Below are positions 1 through 12,169 of a DNA stretch of 64,000 nt, one piece after another (position 1 is the stretch's first letter; each line of letters begins with the position of its first letter). Source of the DNA: Todiramphus chloris collaris (Eukaryota > Chordata > Aves > Coraciiformes > Alcedinidae); NCBI GenBank assembly GCA_025345505.1, contig JANVCC010000076.1:12850057-12914056 (forward strand). Reading direction: 5' to 3'. The notes beneath the pieces were generated by a model that was not told the DNA's origin, did not search any database, and saw only the letters and a program-made list of their open reading frames with translations. A program made the position numbers and the translations under genes.

Positions 1-2061
1 CTAGAAAGTAGCTAACTGCATAAAGTAGCTAGCTGCATTATTTTTTCTTCCAGTCATCAAACAACTTTTGTGCCTTTTTCTCAAACTGACCTACCTGTGA
101 ATGTATTATTTTAAATATGCTTATATGTGAATACCACCTGCTACTACTGTGTGTAAGCCAGTGTCATGCTTGGACCCAAGTCAGGAAGTCGATTTGGATG
201 CTTATAGTTGCTTCCTGCTGAAGTCAATTAATCAGTTTAGCTGTTGTTTTACAGACCCACAGAAAACTGCACACTGCAGTCTAGTCCAGTAATCTATTTC
301 AGAACTTTCCCACAAATGGTTCTCTACAACAGAACACCATCACCTGCTATTCTAGCCCTGTTAGGGAGATATTAAAAAGAGACTGTTTTACATCACAAAT
401 GACAAAACCACCTGCAGGACAGCAGCAGTTTATAGATAGAGGTGATACATATAACTGAAATAGAATTAAAGCAGATGGAGGAAACTTGAACCCTGTTTAG
501 AATGCCTTATGCATATGAATTGTTTCATCTTGACATCTCTTTGTCACTCTGAGTTCTGTGATAGTGTTAAGATTAAAAGAAGCAAAGTAATCATATCTCA
601 GTTTTTACAATTCTAAAACTGACTGCTAGGAAAAAAAAAAAAATATTGCAGTCAATTTTCAATTTTCCAGCTTATTCCTGAAAGCAACAAACAGAAATAT
701 TTTTTTACCCATGAACATTTCTAAGCAGTTATATATAATCCATTCACTATGGACTTGTCAGAAACCGGACTGTCTATCTGTGCAGGTGAGTAGGGAAACA
801 AAAATCTATCTACTGGAAGTGAACATTGCATGAAGAGGAAGAGCAGATTTTGTCTTGTCAGGCTTTTTCCAGAGTGTAGGAAAAGATTGGGAATAGACTA
901 TTTAAACAATAATCTGATTTTAAACATGTTTCCACCACACACAAGTAGGCTGGCTCGTAATGTTGCTTACATCAATCTTATGTTAACTAGAAGAAGTCAA
1001 ATAATAGTTACAAAGAACTTAAAAATGCAAGCAAATAGTACAAATTAAGCATAGAATATCTGGGGGAAAAAGAAGTGGATGAAAAATCTCAACCTATTCT
1101 AGACCATTTTTGTTGTAGTTATTTTAGTATACAATCAAAACCCATAATACAAAAATCTCTTTTCCAACAGCACCAGCTCCAAAGTGTTCAGATCTCAGTG
1201 TAAATTGTGGCCAGTCCCTATAAAAACACAAGCAGTGCTGCTATGCTCAAAGGCAGCACAGACCAACTGTAAAAAATCATTCCAGTATGGCAGTTCTGGC
1301 AGTTCACTGCTCCCTGATTCCTATCATTAAGGTGGTTAATATTGAGTTTAATTTAAAGCAGCCTTTGCACTCTGTATGTTGACTTTTGAGAAGCTACAGT
1401 GCTTTGTATATTGTAAATTACCATTGTTCTGTCATACAAAAATGTATAGTCGACGAGGAATTACTTGCCTGTGACTGACGAGGTATCAGGAGAAGTGAAA
1501 AAATAGTACATGTGTAAAGCTGGTGACTTCACTTTTGGAAAGGTTAACATCCAGTTCATTCTATGCTGCCTGCCCGTATCTCTTCTTAGGTGCTTTCAGC
1601 ATCCCACTCATTATCAGATTTATAACCTTTTTAGAAAGTGCAGAATTATTTTGGGTTTTTTTAGGTACATGGCATTCAAGACATCTTTTGTATATTTGAA
1701 TAAAATGAACCTTTTATAGTTTAATTTGAAGTTAAATTGCATATTAAAAATGGAAAAATTAAATATTAAATCACAGCCAAAGTGACATTGCCATTACTAT
1801 CTGCAGCTATTCAGATAGATGAACCACCACCTTCAGAACCTCTGAAATAATTCTTCATTCTAAAGCTTACTAAATTCAGTATTTTTTCTCAGAAAAGATG
1901 GCAGGTAAACAACCTTTTTTAATATTATCTTTCTGGTCCTGAAACATTTCCCCTTACATGGTTATGTGCTGGAAAAGTCTATTAATAAGTCTTTTGATGA
2001 ATAAATCAAACCAGAAGACCACAACAGACCAGGATCATAAAGCTACCTTTAACTTTGACAA

Positions 2062-2121
2062 CTTTTTTTTTTTTTCCTTTCTTTTCTTTTCTTTTCTTTT
2101 CTTTTTTCCCCCTTGCCTTTT
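2062..2121 (+). repeat. Polypyrimidine tract (T13 then CTTTT repeats)
   Basis: T-run followed by about five CTTTT units and CCCCC. Simple-sequence tract in non-coding DNA. Confidence 0.9.
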
Positions 2122-4047
2122 GTTTGTTTCTTTTGTGGTATCTGTTTGTGTTTTTCCTAATCAGGAAAGGTAACTAAATAGACTTCTGAGGTTAGGAAAG
2201 CATTCAGAAAGAGACAAGCTTTCACATACCACCTACAAATGATACTAATTAAGCTACAATGATACTTATATAATGTCTTGCTAACAGTTCCATAACTTTG
2301 GAAAAAACAGTTGATGATGATGCTGTCTATGATAGCTATACAGCATGCTCATTTGCTTAGGGATAAGATCAAACAACTTCCCAGCCTCATTTACCTACCC
2401 AGACATCTACTGTAAACACACCAAACCCTTACAGAATACCCAATAAAAGTTCTTTCCATTCTCCGTATTTTCACTTTAAAAACCTGTTTTAAAGTGAAGA
2501 TTTTTTTAAAATTCGGATTTGATGTAAAGGAGCTGTGGTTCTGCTCCAAAGAATGTCACAGGGTGATCCTTGTGGCAGTATCTGGGTGTGCAGGGGGAAA
2601 GTGCACATTGGTGCACGTGTCCAAAAGACCATACACGTGCTTTGTATTTTTCTGGTTGCTAGTGTAGAGTACATAATTGAAAAAGATTACAAACATAGTA
2701 AAATGTACTTTTCACCTCACATTCTTAATATTTTTCACCTAATGAGCTACCTCAAGACAATCACATTAAACCTAATGTTACTAAATAAGTATCACTAAGG
2801 GAAGTGATGAGACTAACAGCAGATATTTACTGTGTGAGGTAGAATGCATTTTAGTCATCTGGCTGAAGGAGGTTTTTTTTGCTTCACTTTTAAGCATGCA
2901 TGATCCAGCTGTGCAAAACTCCTCTAAAAAAGAGCTCTAACTTTCAGGACCTTTTTCATATCAAACTAGCCATTATAGGACTGTCAATATCAAAACACAC
3001 TTTTGAAGCTTTTTAATTTCTCCCCATTAATTTGGTGAGCAGTAGTTCAGACATAACAAGTATAGGCAGTACAAGGACATATTTTTACTATTGACTATCT
3101 TGCAGCAAGTGCAGTGGCAGTTGGTGTAACCTATCAGAGGAAATTTTCATAGAACAGCTAATGTGCATGAATTTGAAATTCAGAGGCAAAAGAAATCACT
3201 CAGGTGATGCTGCTCTCATTAATATTCCGTGGTTTTTTTCCTTACCTATATTTTTGTCTTTTGCCAACTAGCTCTTTGGGCTTTTCAGAACTTGGCTTCT
3301 TTTCTCTTTTCCTCATTCTGGTTCTAGTCGTTATATTAACTCAATTTCAGTTTTCCTTCTTTTGTTGTCTTATTATCATATTTAGTTATTCAAAACTGAG
3401 AGTGTATTACTTTGTACTGATTTTATACAAAGAATCTACTCATAGAATTATTCCATGGAACGGTCTACAGAACAAAAGGAGTGTCAGGCTCATTATAGGG
3501 CAAAGTGCAATCAAAGAACTAATTATTTGTGATGAATACAATTGTAAGATGAAAGGAAAATGACAAATGTTCATGCCTAACATAAACTATACGTGTTCTG
3601 CCAAGATGTGAGACATATTAAAAATTGCTTTAGGAAGTTTTAGAATGAAGGAAACATAGACATGGGAGGAGGGCAAGAAGAAATCAAGATTTTATTTTGT
3701 AGAAAATCAAATACACTTTCACCCTTAGTCAGTCTTGAACTAATTAATATGTGCTTGTACTTACACCATCAGTTCTCAGCTGAACACAATGCATTTGGCT
3801 TTACAAATATTATTGGAATAAATTTCTCCTGGTGTTATTTCATAGGAAGTGTTCTGCTTCTGCTGCAAAGAGAGGCAGGAAGAAGGTCCTTTGTCAGTTT
3901 GCTATAAGCCACTCCATTTCTATCTGCCTACAATAAATGTGCTATTCCTTACCAGGAAAGGAAAATGAAAATTAAGAAGCAATGAAAGAAGGAGAAAGTT
4001 AGCTGTCAGTAGACTGCACAATTGCTGGGAAGTAAAAGAGAAAAAAC

Positions 4048-4072
4048 GGGGAGGGAGGGAGGGAGGGAGGGA
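4048..4072 (+). repeat. (GGGA)n tract, G-quadruplex candidate
   Basis: Six runs of three or more G separated by single A, set in a purine-rich stretch (about 3950-4150). It meets the usual G-quadruplex pattern on the + strand. Confidence 0.9.
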
Positions 4073-6234
4073 TGAATTGGAAGTGGGATCAGGGAGCAGG
4101 GAAGTGAAAGGGAAAAAAGGAAGGATCTGATTGGGAGGAGGAAAACTATGGAAAACTCCTTGAGAGTGCAGTTCCCATTTGCTTGATGCTCCCAGAGAAG
4201 AAAAGACTGCATGTACATAGCCCACATGAGAAGTCCTGAGAGAAAGAGGTTCCTTTCTTGGTATTTTCCTATTTTTCTCAAAAAGAATAACCTGAAAAAA
4301 GACTGATAATTTTTTCTTCCATATGAATTTTGAGCTAGGTTACCATTACCTAGTCATAAGTTCTCTGAGTAGATTAATTAAGGTTAATGAGGTCGCTATA
4401 TCTCAGGTTTTATTTGTATTTATTAAAACTAAGCAACACAGTTTAACACAGCAGGGGCAGGGTTTGCAGGCCTTTCTGATGAATTAGAAAGCCAACTCCG
4501 ATGAGTTCTTTGCAGTGTGAGAATCCTATTCAAGGTTTCCAGAATTCAGTTACAACTGCTGAGAGCTAGATTCTGTTGATAATAGCTTTGCTCTGTAAGT
4601 AGCCTATTCATTTTAATTCACCCATGTGAACCAAGCTAAGAGGTTTCAAACTAAAATGATCCAGTAACAAACACTTGAAACAAGAAACCCTACCTTGTTT
4701 ACAGAATGGTCAGTGAGTTTTGCCATGGTAGGTAATTAGAATAAAGTAACACAAACTGGCATTTGCTAAACTGAGGTCAACCTGATTTGATTTGCAAACA
4801 ATGCTCTTACTTTCTCAGTGATGATGATTCAGTACTGTGTTCCATTTTATTCTGACTAAAATAAATTCCCTGGAATAAACAGAGTGGAATAAAAGTCCCT
4901 GGAATTACAAAGTGGAATAAAGTCCCTTTAACTACCCATGATAGTTTCCCACAAAACCCAGAGTGGATCCAGATGTTTGTAAAACAGTATCCAAAAGAGT
5001 AGCTTCATTAATTTACTCAAGAATGTTTTCATAAGAAATTACATCTTTAGAAAATTGAGAGATTATGTGTATAGGAAGTTGGATCTTGGCATATATTCGT
5101 ACTCTCATAGCGTCCAAACATGTAAAAACTGACTGGAACTCATTGTACTTGACACAATGCAAACAGAATCTCCTTAACAAAAAACAAATGAGTAATTTTT
5201 ATAATGATGTAATTATGGAACTTTATTTAATTTAGAAGATCAGAGATTTAAGTATTGAATAAGAGCTACTGTTATACACAAGAATAATACTTGATCATAT
5301 TTTCAATAATGCTAAGAGCAGATAAAATGAGTACCTTAGATGTGATTGACAATTTGTGCAGTCTCGTTTTTTTTTTCTTCTTACATCATTTTAACAGTTG
5401 AATTAAGCTGATATTCAGAGACTGTGGAGAGAGGGTGGCATTATCGTACATAAACCAGACATTTCTCAAAACTGAGCAGATTAGAAATAAATATATTTTC
5501 TGTATAATAACTGACACTGTAAGTGAAAGGCTGATAAACAGCACGGAAACATTTTTTGGGATGGCTGCATTGTCTCAGCACAAGTTTTCCACCACTAATA
5601 CTGCTGTGTCTTTCCTATCTGTAAGAAATGCATTGAATAGATGAATAACCTAATCATTATATATCAAGAAATAAAACTTTTGCTAGACTTGAATTCCTGT
5701 ACCTACAGGAATTAATTCACTTATCTGAAGATAAAATGTGAAAAAACCCCTAAAATTTATGGCAGCATAAATGCATTTTATGGTGTTTGTCCCCTGCAGT
5801 CCCAATACCCTGAGCTGAGTGCTTCCTTTGGGAGCACTCTGCAGCTGCTTTCCTGCTGCCTGCCTTTCTGCAGAGGCTTTATTTGAATGGAAATGAAGGC
5901 ACGGTGGAAAAGAACATATTTGCAGAGCTCATCCAAGACAGAGTCAGGGTGTCATTGGGGCATGCATCTGGAGCAGGGAGCTGAAAAATTATTCTGGAGC
6001 ACACAGCATACGCATAGCCAATGTTAGTAGAACACATGTCAAAGATTTCATAACAACTCACTCAGGACAGGAAGGATGCTATAACAATTTAAATTAGAGG
6101 AGGATGCAAAAAGTTTGCACTTACCTAAGCTGGAACTTTTATTTAAAGTTGAAAGCTTCCTAAGTATGATTCAGAAATAAATGTATCCCCTGTCCAAGTA
6201 TTACTGCTTCCTTGTCTAAAAAGAGGTATTAATC

Positions 6235-6505
6235 ACAGAATCATTTTGGTTGGAAAAGACCCTTAAGATCATTGAGTCCAACCATTAACCTAACAGTGCC
6301 AAGCCCACCACTAAGCCACGTCCCTAAGCAACTTATCTTTCAAACTTGTCTTTCAAACACCTCCAGGGATGGTGACTCCACCATCTTGCTGGGCAGCCTG
6401 TTCAACTGCTTAACAACCCTTTCAGTGAAGAAGTTTTTCCTATTGTCCAACCTAAACCTCTCCTGGTGCAACTTGAGACCATTTCCTCTTGTCCTATCAA
6501 TACTT
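6235..6505 (-). mobile_element. CR1 LINE, 3' fragment (antisense)
   Basis: The reverse complement reads as the CR1 3' UTR: a segment like AGGTTTAGGTTGGACAATAG, then a GGCTGCCCAGCAAGATGGTGG-like segment, then the tail TTGGACTCAATGATCTTAAG, ending near AATGATTCTGTGATT. Only about 270 bp remain. The 5' end abuts a second CR1 in the opposite orientation. Confidence 0.9.
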
Positions 6506-6539
6506 GGCACTTGATCCATATAAAGAAATATTACACCAA

Positions 6540-7824
6540 TCTTCCAACTGAAAATAAGAATGTTGGCAAGAAGGCAAATCCATCTGTCAAGATGATGCTT
6601 CCACAGGAAGTCAGACTCCCTGAGAAGGTCACAGCATCAATAGATGGGGGAAGAGCAACCAACATCATTTACCTGGACCTGAGCAAAGCCTTCAACACTG
6701 TCCTGCATGACATTCTGGTCTCCAAGATGGTGAAATATGGATTTGATAGGTGGACAATTCAGTGGCTAAAGAACTGGCTTGATGGCTGCTCCCAAAGAGT
6801 GGTTGTCAATCCAAGTGGAAACCATTAACAAGTGGAGTCCCTCAAGGGTCAGTACTGGGACCAGTTTTGTTTAACATCTTTGTCAGCGACACGGACAGTG
6901 GCACTGAGTGCACCCTCAGCAAGTTTGCTGATGACACCAAGCTGTGTGGGGCAGCTGACACGCTGGAGGGAAGGGATCCATCCAGAGGGACCTCGACAGG
7001 CTGGAGAGGTGGGCCCATGCCAACCTCATGAAGTTCAACAAGGCCAAATGCGAGGTCCTCCATCTGGGTTGGAGCAATCCCAAGCACCAATATAGGCTGG
7101 GCAGTGACTGGCTTGAGAGCAGCCCTGAACAAAGAACTTGGGAGTGCTGGTGGGTGAGAAGCTCCACAGGAGCCATCAGTTGCTCTCACAGCCCAGAAAG
7201 CCAATCGTGTCCTGGGCTGCATCAAGAGAAGCGTGGCCAGCAGGTCGAGGGAGGGGATTCTCCCCCTCTACCCCACTCTTGTGAGACCTCACCTGGAGCA
7301 CTGAGTCCAGTTCTGGAGCCCCTGTTACAGGAAGGCTATGGATGTGCTGGAACGTGTCCAGAGAAGGGCCACGAGGATGATCAGAGGGCTGGAGCACCTC
7401 TCCTGTGAGGACAGACTGAGAGAGTTGGGGTTGTTCAGTCTGGAGAAGAGAAGGCTCAGGGGAGACCTTATTGTGGCCTTCCAGTATCTGAAGGGGGCCT
7501 ACAAGAAAGCTGGGGAGGGACTTTTTAGGCTGTCGGGCAGTGATAGGACTGGAGGGAATGGATTAAAACTAGAGATAGGTTGATTCAGGTTAGACATTAG
7601 GAAGAATTTCTTCCCCAGGAGGGTGGTGAGACACTGGGACAGGTTGCCCAGAGAGGTGGTGGAAGCCCCATCCTTGGAAGTTTTTAAGACCAGGCTGGAT
7701 GGGGCTGTGAGCAACCTGCTCTAGCTGTGTCTAGAGGTGTCCCTGCCCATGGCAGGGGGGTTGGAACTAGATGATCGTTAAGGTCCCTTCCAACCCTGAC
7801 AATTCTATGATTCTATGATTCTAA
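6540..7824 (+). mobile_element. CR1 LINE, 5'-truncated, with decayed reverse transcriptase
   Basis: Sense-oriented non-LTR retrotransposon. Reading across frames shows reverse-transcriptase motifs: [17 protein letters not shown] (6667 onward, with FNT for the usual FDT), [15 protein letters not shown] with a frameshift near 6830, and FADDTKLCG near 6918, which holds the catalytic Asp pair. A C-terminal part, [20 protein letters not shown], starts at 7341. Stops and frameshifts separate these blocks, so it is inactive. The 3' end is TTGGAACTAGATGATCGTTA followed by repeated ATTCTATG at 7800-7824, the CR1 terminus. The 5' boundary is approximate. Confidence 0.92.
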
Positions 7825-9344
7825 TTTGCAATGAAGAAGAAGGCTGATAATCTTATTTATCTGTCACTGCTGTTAGAACCATTGTAAATCACTGGTCCAT
7901 GGTAAATCACTGTAAGAACTTCACAAAACTGTCTTTCTATAAAAGATACAGACATCAAAGGACACACAGTAAATCTATCCTGCTCCTCAGGAAAAAGCAG
8001 TTTACGAAGAAAACTTCCAATAGCAACAAAAATCCTTCTGATCTTCAGAAAATCTTGTATTCAATACAGCTTGTTTGCATGTGTATGAAGTCTATGAAAG
8101 AATGGGGAACCTGTGCTTTTATTAATTATTAATTTAATGAAACAAAACCCTTCTTCAAGGCAGACATGAAACTGCACACAACTTTCTCCAGTGAAAACGT
8201 AGACATTGCTCCTGATAAATACACAGGAGATCTGAATGACCAAAAGTGAGTAACGGTAAGAATATGACATGTGCTATTTGAAAATGAGTTTTCCAGTGGA
8301 AAAGGTCAAAGGAAAAACATGTTTCATATTTGTACCCTTTTGAAGTGTGGTATATTTACAAACATCAAGACACATGTTCCTGAGGATGGTATTTATGAGG
8401 CATAAGGTTAAGCAATTTCTAACTGAGGTGATTTAACATCGTCCAAAAAGGGACAAACTGAGTTAGATTTGCATAAATCACTGAAACGTCCTCTGAATTG
8501 ATATAATTTTAATAAGTCCAGTAGACACCTTCAAGCACATCAGTAATTGTATGTTTTCCACAGTGTTTTCAACTCCCTGGAGCAAGAACAAGTGAAGCAG
8601 TAAAAGAATACTAACCAGGTAGCTGAGGTGTGCAATACCCACAGTTAATCTCAGTTCAGATATGTTTTAGATAGTGCAAAACTAAATTAACTCTTCGGTT
8701 TGCAGCACACCTGTTGGCACTCAGAATGACCCTGGAAGTCTCTTAAAAATATACAGTGTATGATACAATCTTTTTTAGGTTTTCATATTCTCATCCGCCT
8801 TCATGAATAACTGTCATTTCTTGCTCTGTAAAACTTAATTTGATTAATAGTTACTATCAACTTTCTGTGTCATGTGCACCTCCTCTGCACTGGAATGAAA
8901 AGGTGATGTGCTCCTCATGTGAGTCTCCAATAAACATCAGTGAATGGCAAAACTGAACACGTGTTGTTATGGAGTGGAGTAGAAATTACCAAAAAAAAAA
9001 GATAATTCAAAGCTAGAAGCATTATAGTTAGAGCAAGAATTAAGTTTGCCCATACATTGAAAAGAGATGCACAGGACAGCCACATTGCTATACATATCAC
9101 AATAATCCACAGACTAGAGGTGAACCAAGCCAGGGAGTCAATGAGGAGTCTGGTTGATCAGATCAGATTCAAAAGCTGAAAACCTAAATGAGCATAGTTC
9201 TACAGCCAAATGGACTACTACCTGAAGTGGAACTCTGTGCTGCAGACTAGCAAAGATGCTATTTCTAGTGTTAGTGATAAATGCATTATAATATATATAT
9301 ATAAATGATTATATATATATATAAATATATAAATGATTATCACT
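7825..9344. other. Non-coding unique sequence between CR1 copies
   Basis: AT-rich, without credible open frames or RNA genes that I can recognise. Confidence 0.6.
9286..9338 (+). repeat. (TA)n microsatellite with repeated TATAAATGATT
   Basis: Alternating AT interrupted by ATAAATGATT twice; it lies just 5' of the CR1 fragment at 9345. Confidence 0.85.
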
Positions 9345-9640
9345 TGGGCTGCAATAACCTTTATATGGCCTGCCTTAGGAAGAGCACAGCCAGCAGGTGG
9401 AGGGAGGTCATACTTCCCTTCTACTTTCCAGGGGAGGTTTACATTGAATATCAGGAAAAATTTTTTCACAGGTTGTAAATCACTGGAACAGGCTGCCCAC
9501 GGAAGTAGTGGAGTCACCATCCCTGAAGGTAAATAAAAGATGTATACATGTGATGCTTAGGAGACCTGGCTGTGATGGTTGGACTTGATGATCTTAAAGA
9601 TCTCTTCCAACCAAAAGAATTCTATGATTTTATGTTTCTG
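9345..9640 (+). mobile_element. CR1 LINE, 3' fragment with internal deletion
   Basis: Begins with CR1 sequence close to AGAGCACAGCCAGCAGGTGG, jumps directly to the 3' UTR segment GGGGAGGTTTACATTGAATA, and ends GGTTGGACTTGATGATCTTA followed by ATTCTATGATTTTATG. Compared with the copy at 6540-7824, the part between the two segments is missing, so the element is internally deleted as well as 5'-truncated. Confidence 0.85.
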
Positions 9641-9664
9641 CTCAACACTGGTGATGTATTTACA

Positions 9665-10010
9665 TCTAGAGTGTTGTGTCTGGGTCCAGGTCTAGGCTCC
9701 CCAGTACAAGAAAGCCATGTCTTACTGCAGCAGGTTCAGCAAAGGGCTGCTAAGGGACTGCAGCACCTGACCTATGAGAAGAGTTTGAGACAGCTGTAAT
9801 TGCTCAGCTTAGAGAAGAGGAGGCTCAGGGAGATCTTATCCACATGTATAAATATGTGATGGGTGAGAAAAGAACAGGGAGGTGGACTCTTCCTTGGAGA
9901 TATTATAAATCTAACTGAATGCTGCCCTGAACAACATGTTGTAGTTGACCCTGCTTTGTGCAGCAGGGTTGGACTAGCTGAAGTCCAGAGATGCCTTACA
10001 ACCTCAAGAC
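9665..10010 (+). mobile_element. CR1 LINE, second diverged fragment
   Basis: Starts 25 bp after the preceding copy. It shows the CR1 3' coding region (CCAGTACAAGAAAGCCATGT, CTGCAGCAGGTTCAGCAAAG) and a tail GCAGGGTTGGACTAGCTGAA to about 10010. It is more diverged than its neighbour and lacks clear terminal repeats, so it is probably an older insertion of another CR1 subfamily. Confidence 0.8.
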
Positions 10011-11938
10011 TTTTTGCAGTTTGGTGATCTGCCAGCATCTCCAGTCCCAAGGTGCTGGTTCCTGAAGCCATCAAAACTGATCCATCAGTTGCCCAGCACC
10101 ACAGCTCTGGGCTGCAGCTTTATGTATTTTCAGAAATTTGGTTGCCATGGGGGAGATGACAAATTTGAGTGGTGCTTCTTTGAAGACATCTGATTATGAG
10201 AACTTCATTTAAATACAGCAGATGCCAGTAAATGGCAGTTTAGGAGTGCTAATTATGCTCTGAATTATGATACCCTTATATTTGAGTATACATACATCTT
10301 AGCATGATTACATATAATATTATCCTTGTATGTTAGGGGTCAAAAAGAGATCTTTAATTTAAAGAAGAAACTGAAGAAAATGTAGACATTTTTAAGTGTG
10401 ACCTAAGTGTTTCTTCATGGAAACCTGTTACCTTTTTGATATTTGTAAGATCTTATTAAAGAAATTTATCTCACCTAGTTTTGTTTAGAGAATTTACTTT
10501 TAAATGGTTAAAGTAAAAAGAATACTGTCTTATATTATTATTTCAATAAAAATAATTTGAAATTTTATTTTCTTCTTCCATATACACACTTGCAGGAATC
10601 TTACTCTTAATAATTTTGGGTTTTATTTGGTGCACGTTTGCAAGTCATTACTAGAATGTATACAATGATTAAAGTGATAAGGATGAACAGTGGCTTTTCA
10701 AGAACTCTGGGAGACCTTGGGCTGCTGCTGATCCTGTTATTCACCAAGTGTCCAAATTCACCTTTTTTTTGCCTAGCATTAATTCATCACTCTGGGCACA
10801 GCAGGTTTACACTGCAGTGGTCATCGTGTTTAAATTTGCACAGCATATCCTGGAATAGGAATTCTCTGTGCAACAGAAGCTCTCGATGCTTTTTGGTGCA
10901 GAAACTTGAAGGTGGAATTAATTTATATCAGTTACTTAGAAGCTGGTTCTACTTTTTTTTTACATAAAAAATCTGGTTGCTCAAGGCACAAAAAGTGACA
11001 TTGAACAGCAAGAGTCAGGATAGTTTGCAGATGAAGGCCTTGTCTTGAGACTGATCTTTGTTTCTGGAGGCAAGAAACTACCTCAGTACAGTAATTTTAT
11101 GAGGTACACAATGTCCTAGACTATTTAGCACTCAAGCTTCACATTGCCTGTCAATAATTTTGGAAATGGCAACAAAATGGGCTTTGTCAGATTATTTTCA
11201 TCTAACTGGTGGTTGAAGGAATTAATCAGTTCTTTAGCTGACTGGTCTTCTTTTAACACTGCAGGGAGGGAAGCATTGTGTGAAGCAGATATATTTATTA
11301 AACCATTTTTCAGTTCTGACAGTCAAGGAGGCAACAACACATTCACACCTTGAACTTCGATACCCTTTCATGTGTAAAGCTGGTCTGATCAAAACCACTT
11401 GGAACACGTGCTGATTTTGTTTTGGTTGATTTCAAACCTCTTTGTCACTAGCTTGTTAAGCCACAATGGTGGTCTGCAAGAAACGATACCGTTTCTTATG
11501 TTGCCATGCAGGTTTGGTGCTCCTCCAAACTCATCTTTCAGAGTACAAAAGCTGTTTTTCCTGGTGAAATCTTCTGTTTGCTTCCATGTGACTTGATAAG
11601 GCAACTAATCCTGCTGCCAGGTCACTCACTGTTAATTGTCCAACAAAATATTCCTGACCCTGGGCTTCCAAATACCACCCAATGTTTTCACAGGGAAGAC
11701 ACTATGAATATGCTACAGCAGTCGTGAAGATTTAAAAATTGTGGAGTTATCATTCTTTCAATGGTGACATACAAGAAGTTAAGAGTATGATTTCAGATCT
11801 GAGCAACTCTGTAAGAAGTGTTTTATGAATTTGTGTTCTCAATTGAATTTGGGTCTCTGATGCTCCGAAGTTGTTTGAATGATTCTTGTTTTCTGTGCTT
11901 ATTTGGAAAGGTTTCCATTGTAGCATTGCTTAGCTGTT
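10011..11938. other. Non-coding unique sequence
   Basis: Nothing recognisable. The overlapping short frames at 11389-11604 (minus) and 11399-11596 (plus) mirror each other and are not coding-like. Confidence 0.6.
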
Positions 11939-11988
11939 AGTTTTAATGGTCACGCTCCAATGCAGTTTTAATGGTCACGCTCCAATGC
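11939..11988 (+). repeat. Perfect 25-bp tandem duplication
   Basis: Two identical, contiguous 25-bp copies (11939-11963 and 11964-11988), each with GGTCACGCTCCAATGC. Each copy carries a forward CCAAT (11957-11961 and 11982-11986). It lies about 180 bp upstream of the 12.2-13.1 kb CpG island. Confidence 0.95.
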
Positions 11989-12169
11989 TGCCATAAACAT
12001 GTATATATTATAGACTGAAGAATAGAACAGAGTATCACCAGTAACAGGTGAATTAAATCTGCAGTAGACAAAGTGCAAATGAAACAAATATGGCAGCATG
12101 CGCTTTTCAGAGCCAGGAGCATTCGGAAAGACACCTGACTGGAAAAGAGATCAGCATCCACAACGCCTT

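Larger units (their letters stand above)
1..6234. other. Non-coding, AT-rich; no gene recognised
   Basis: No open frame resembles a known protein; the longest (119 codons, 3204-3563) has low-complexity, Phe/Leu-rich composition typical of translated AT-rich DNA. Besides the simple repeats listed, an imperfect direct repeat around GTGGAATAAAAGTCCCTGGA lies at about 4880-4927. Probably intergenic DNA upstream of GUCY1A1. Confidence 0.6.

Noticed and set aside
3204-3563. 119-codon frame in the left intergenic region
   Set aside because: Phe/Leu/Ser-rich low-complexity translation of T-rich DNA; no family similarity.
6235-7824. Inverted CR1 pair as a single element with a twin-priming 5' inversion
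   Set aside because: Both parts contain the CR1 3' UTR, so they overlap in the element and must be separate insertions.
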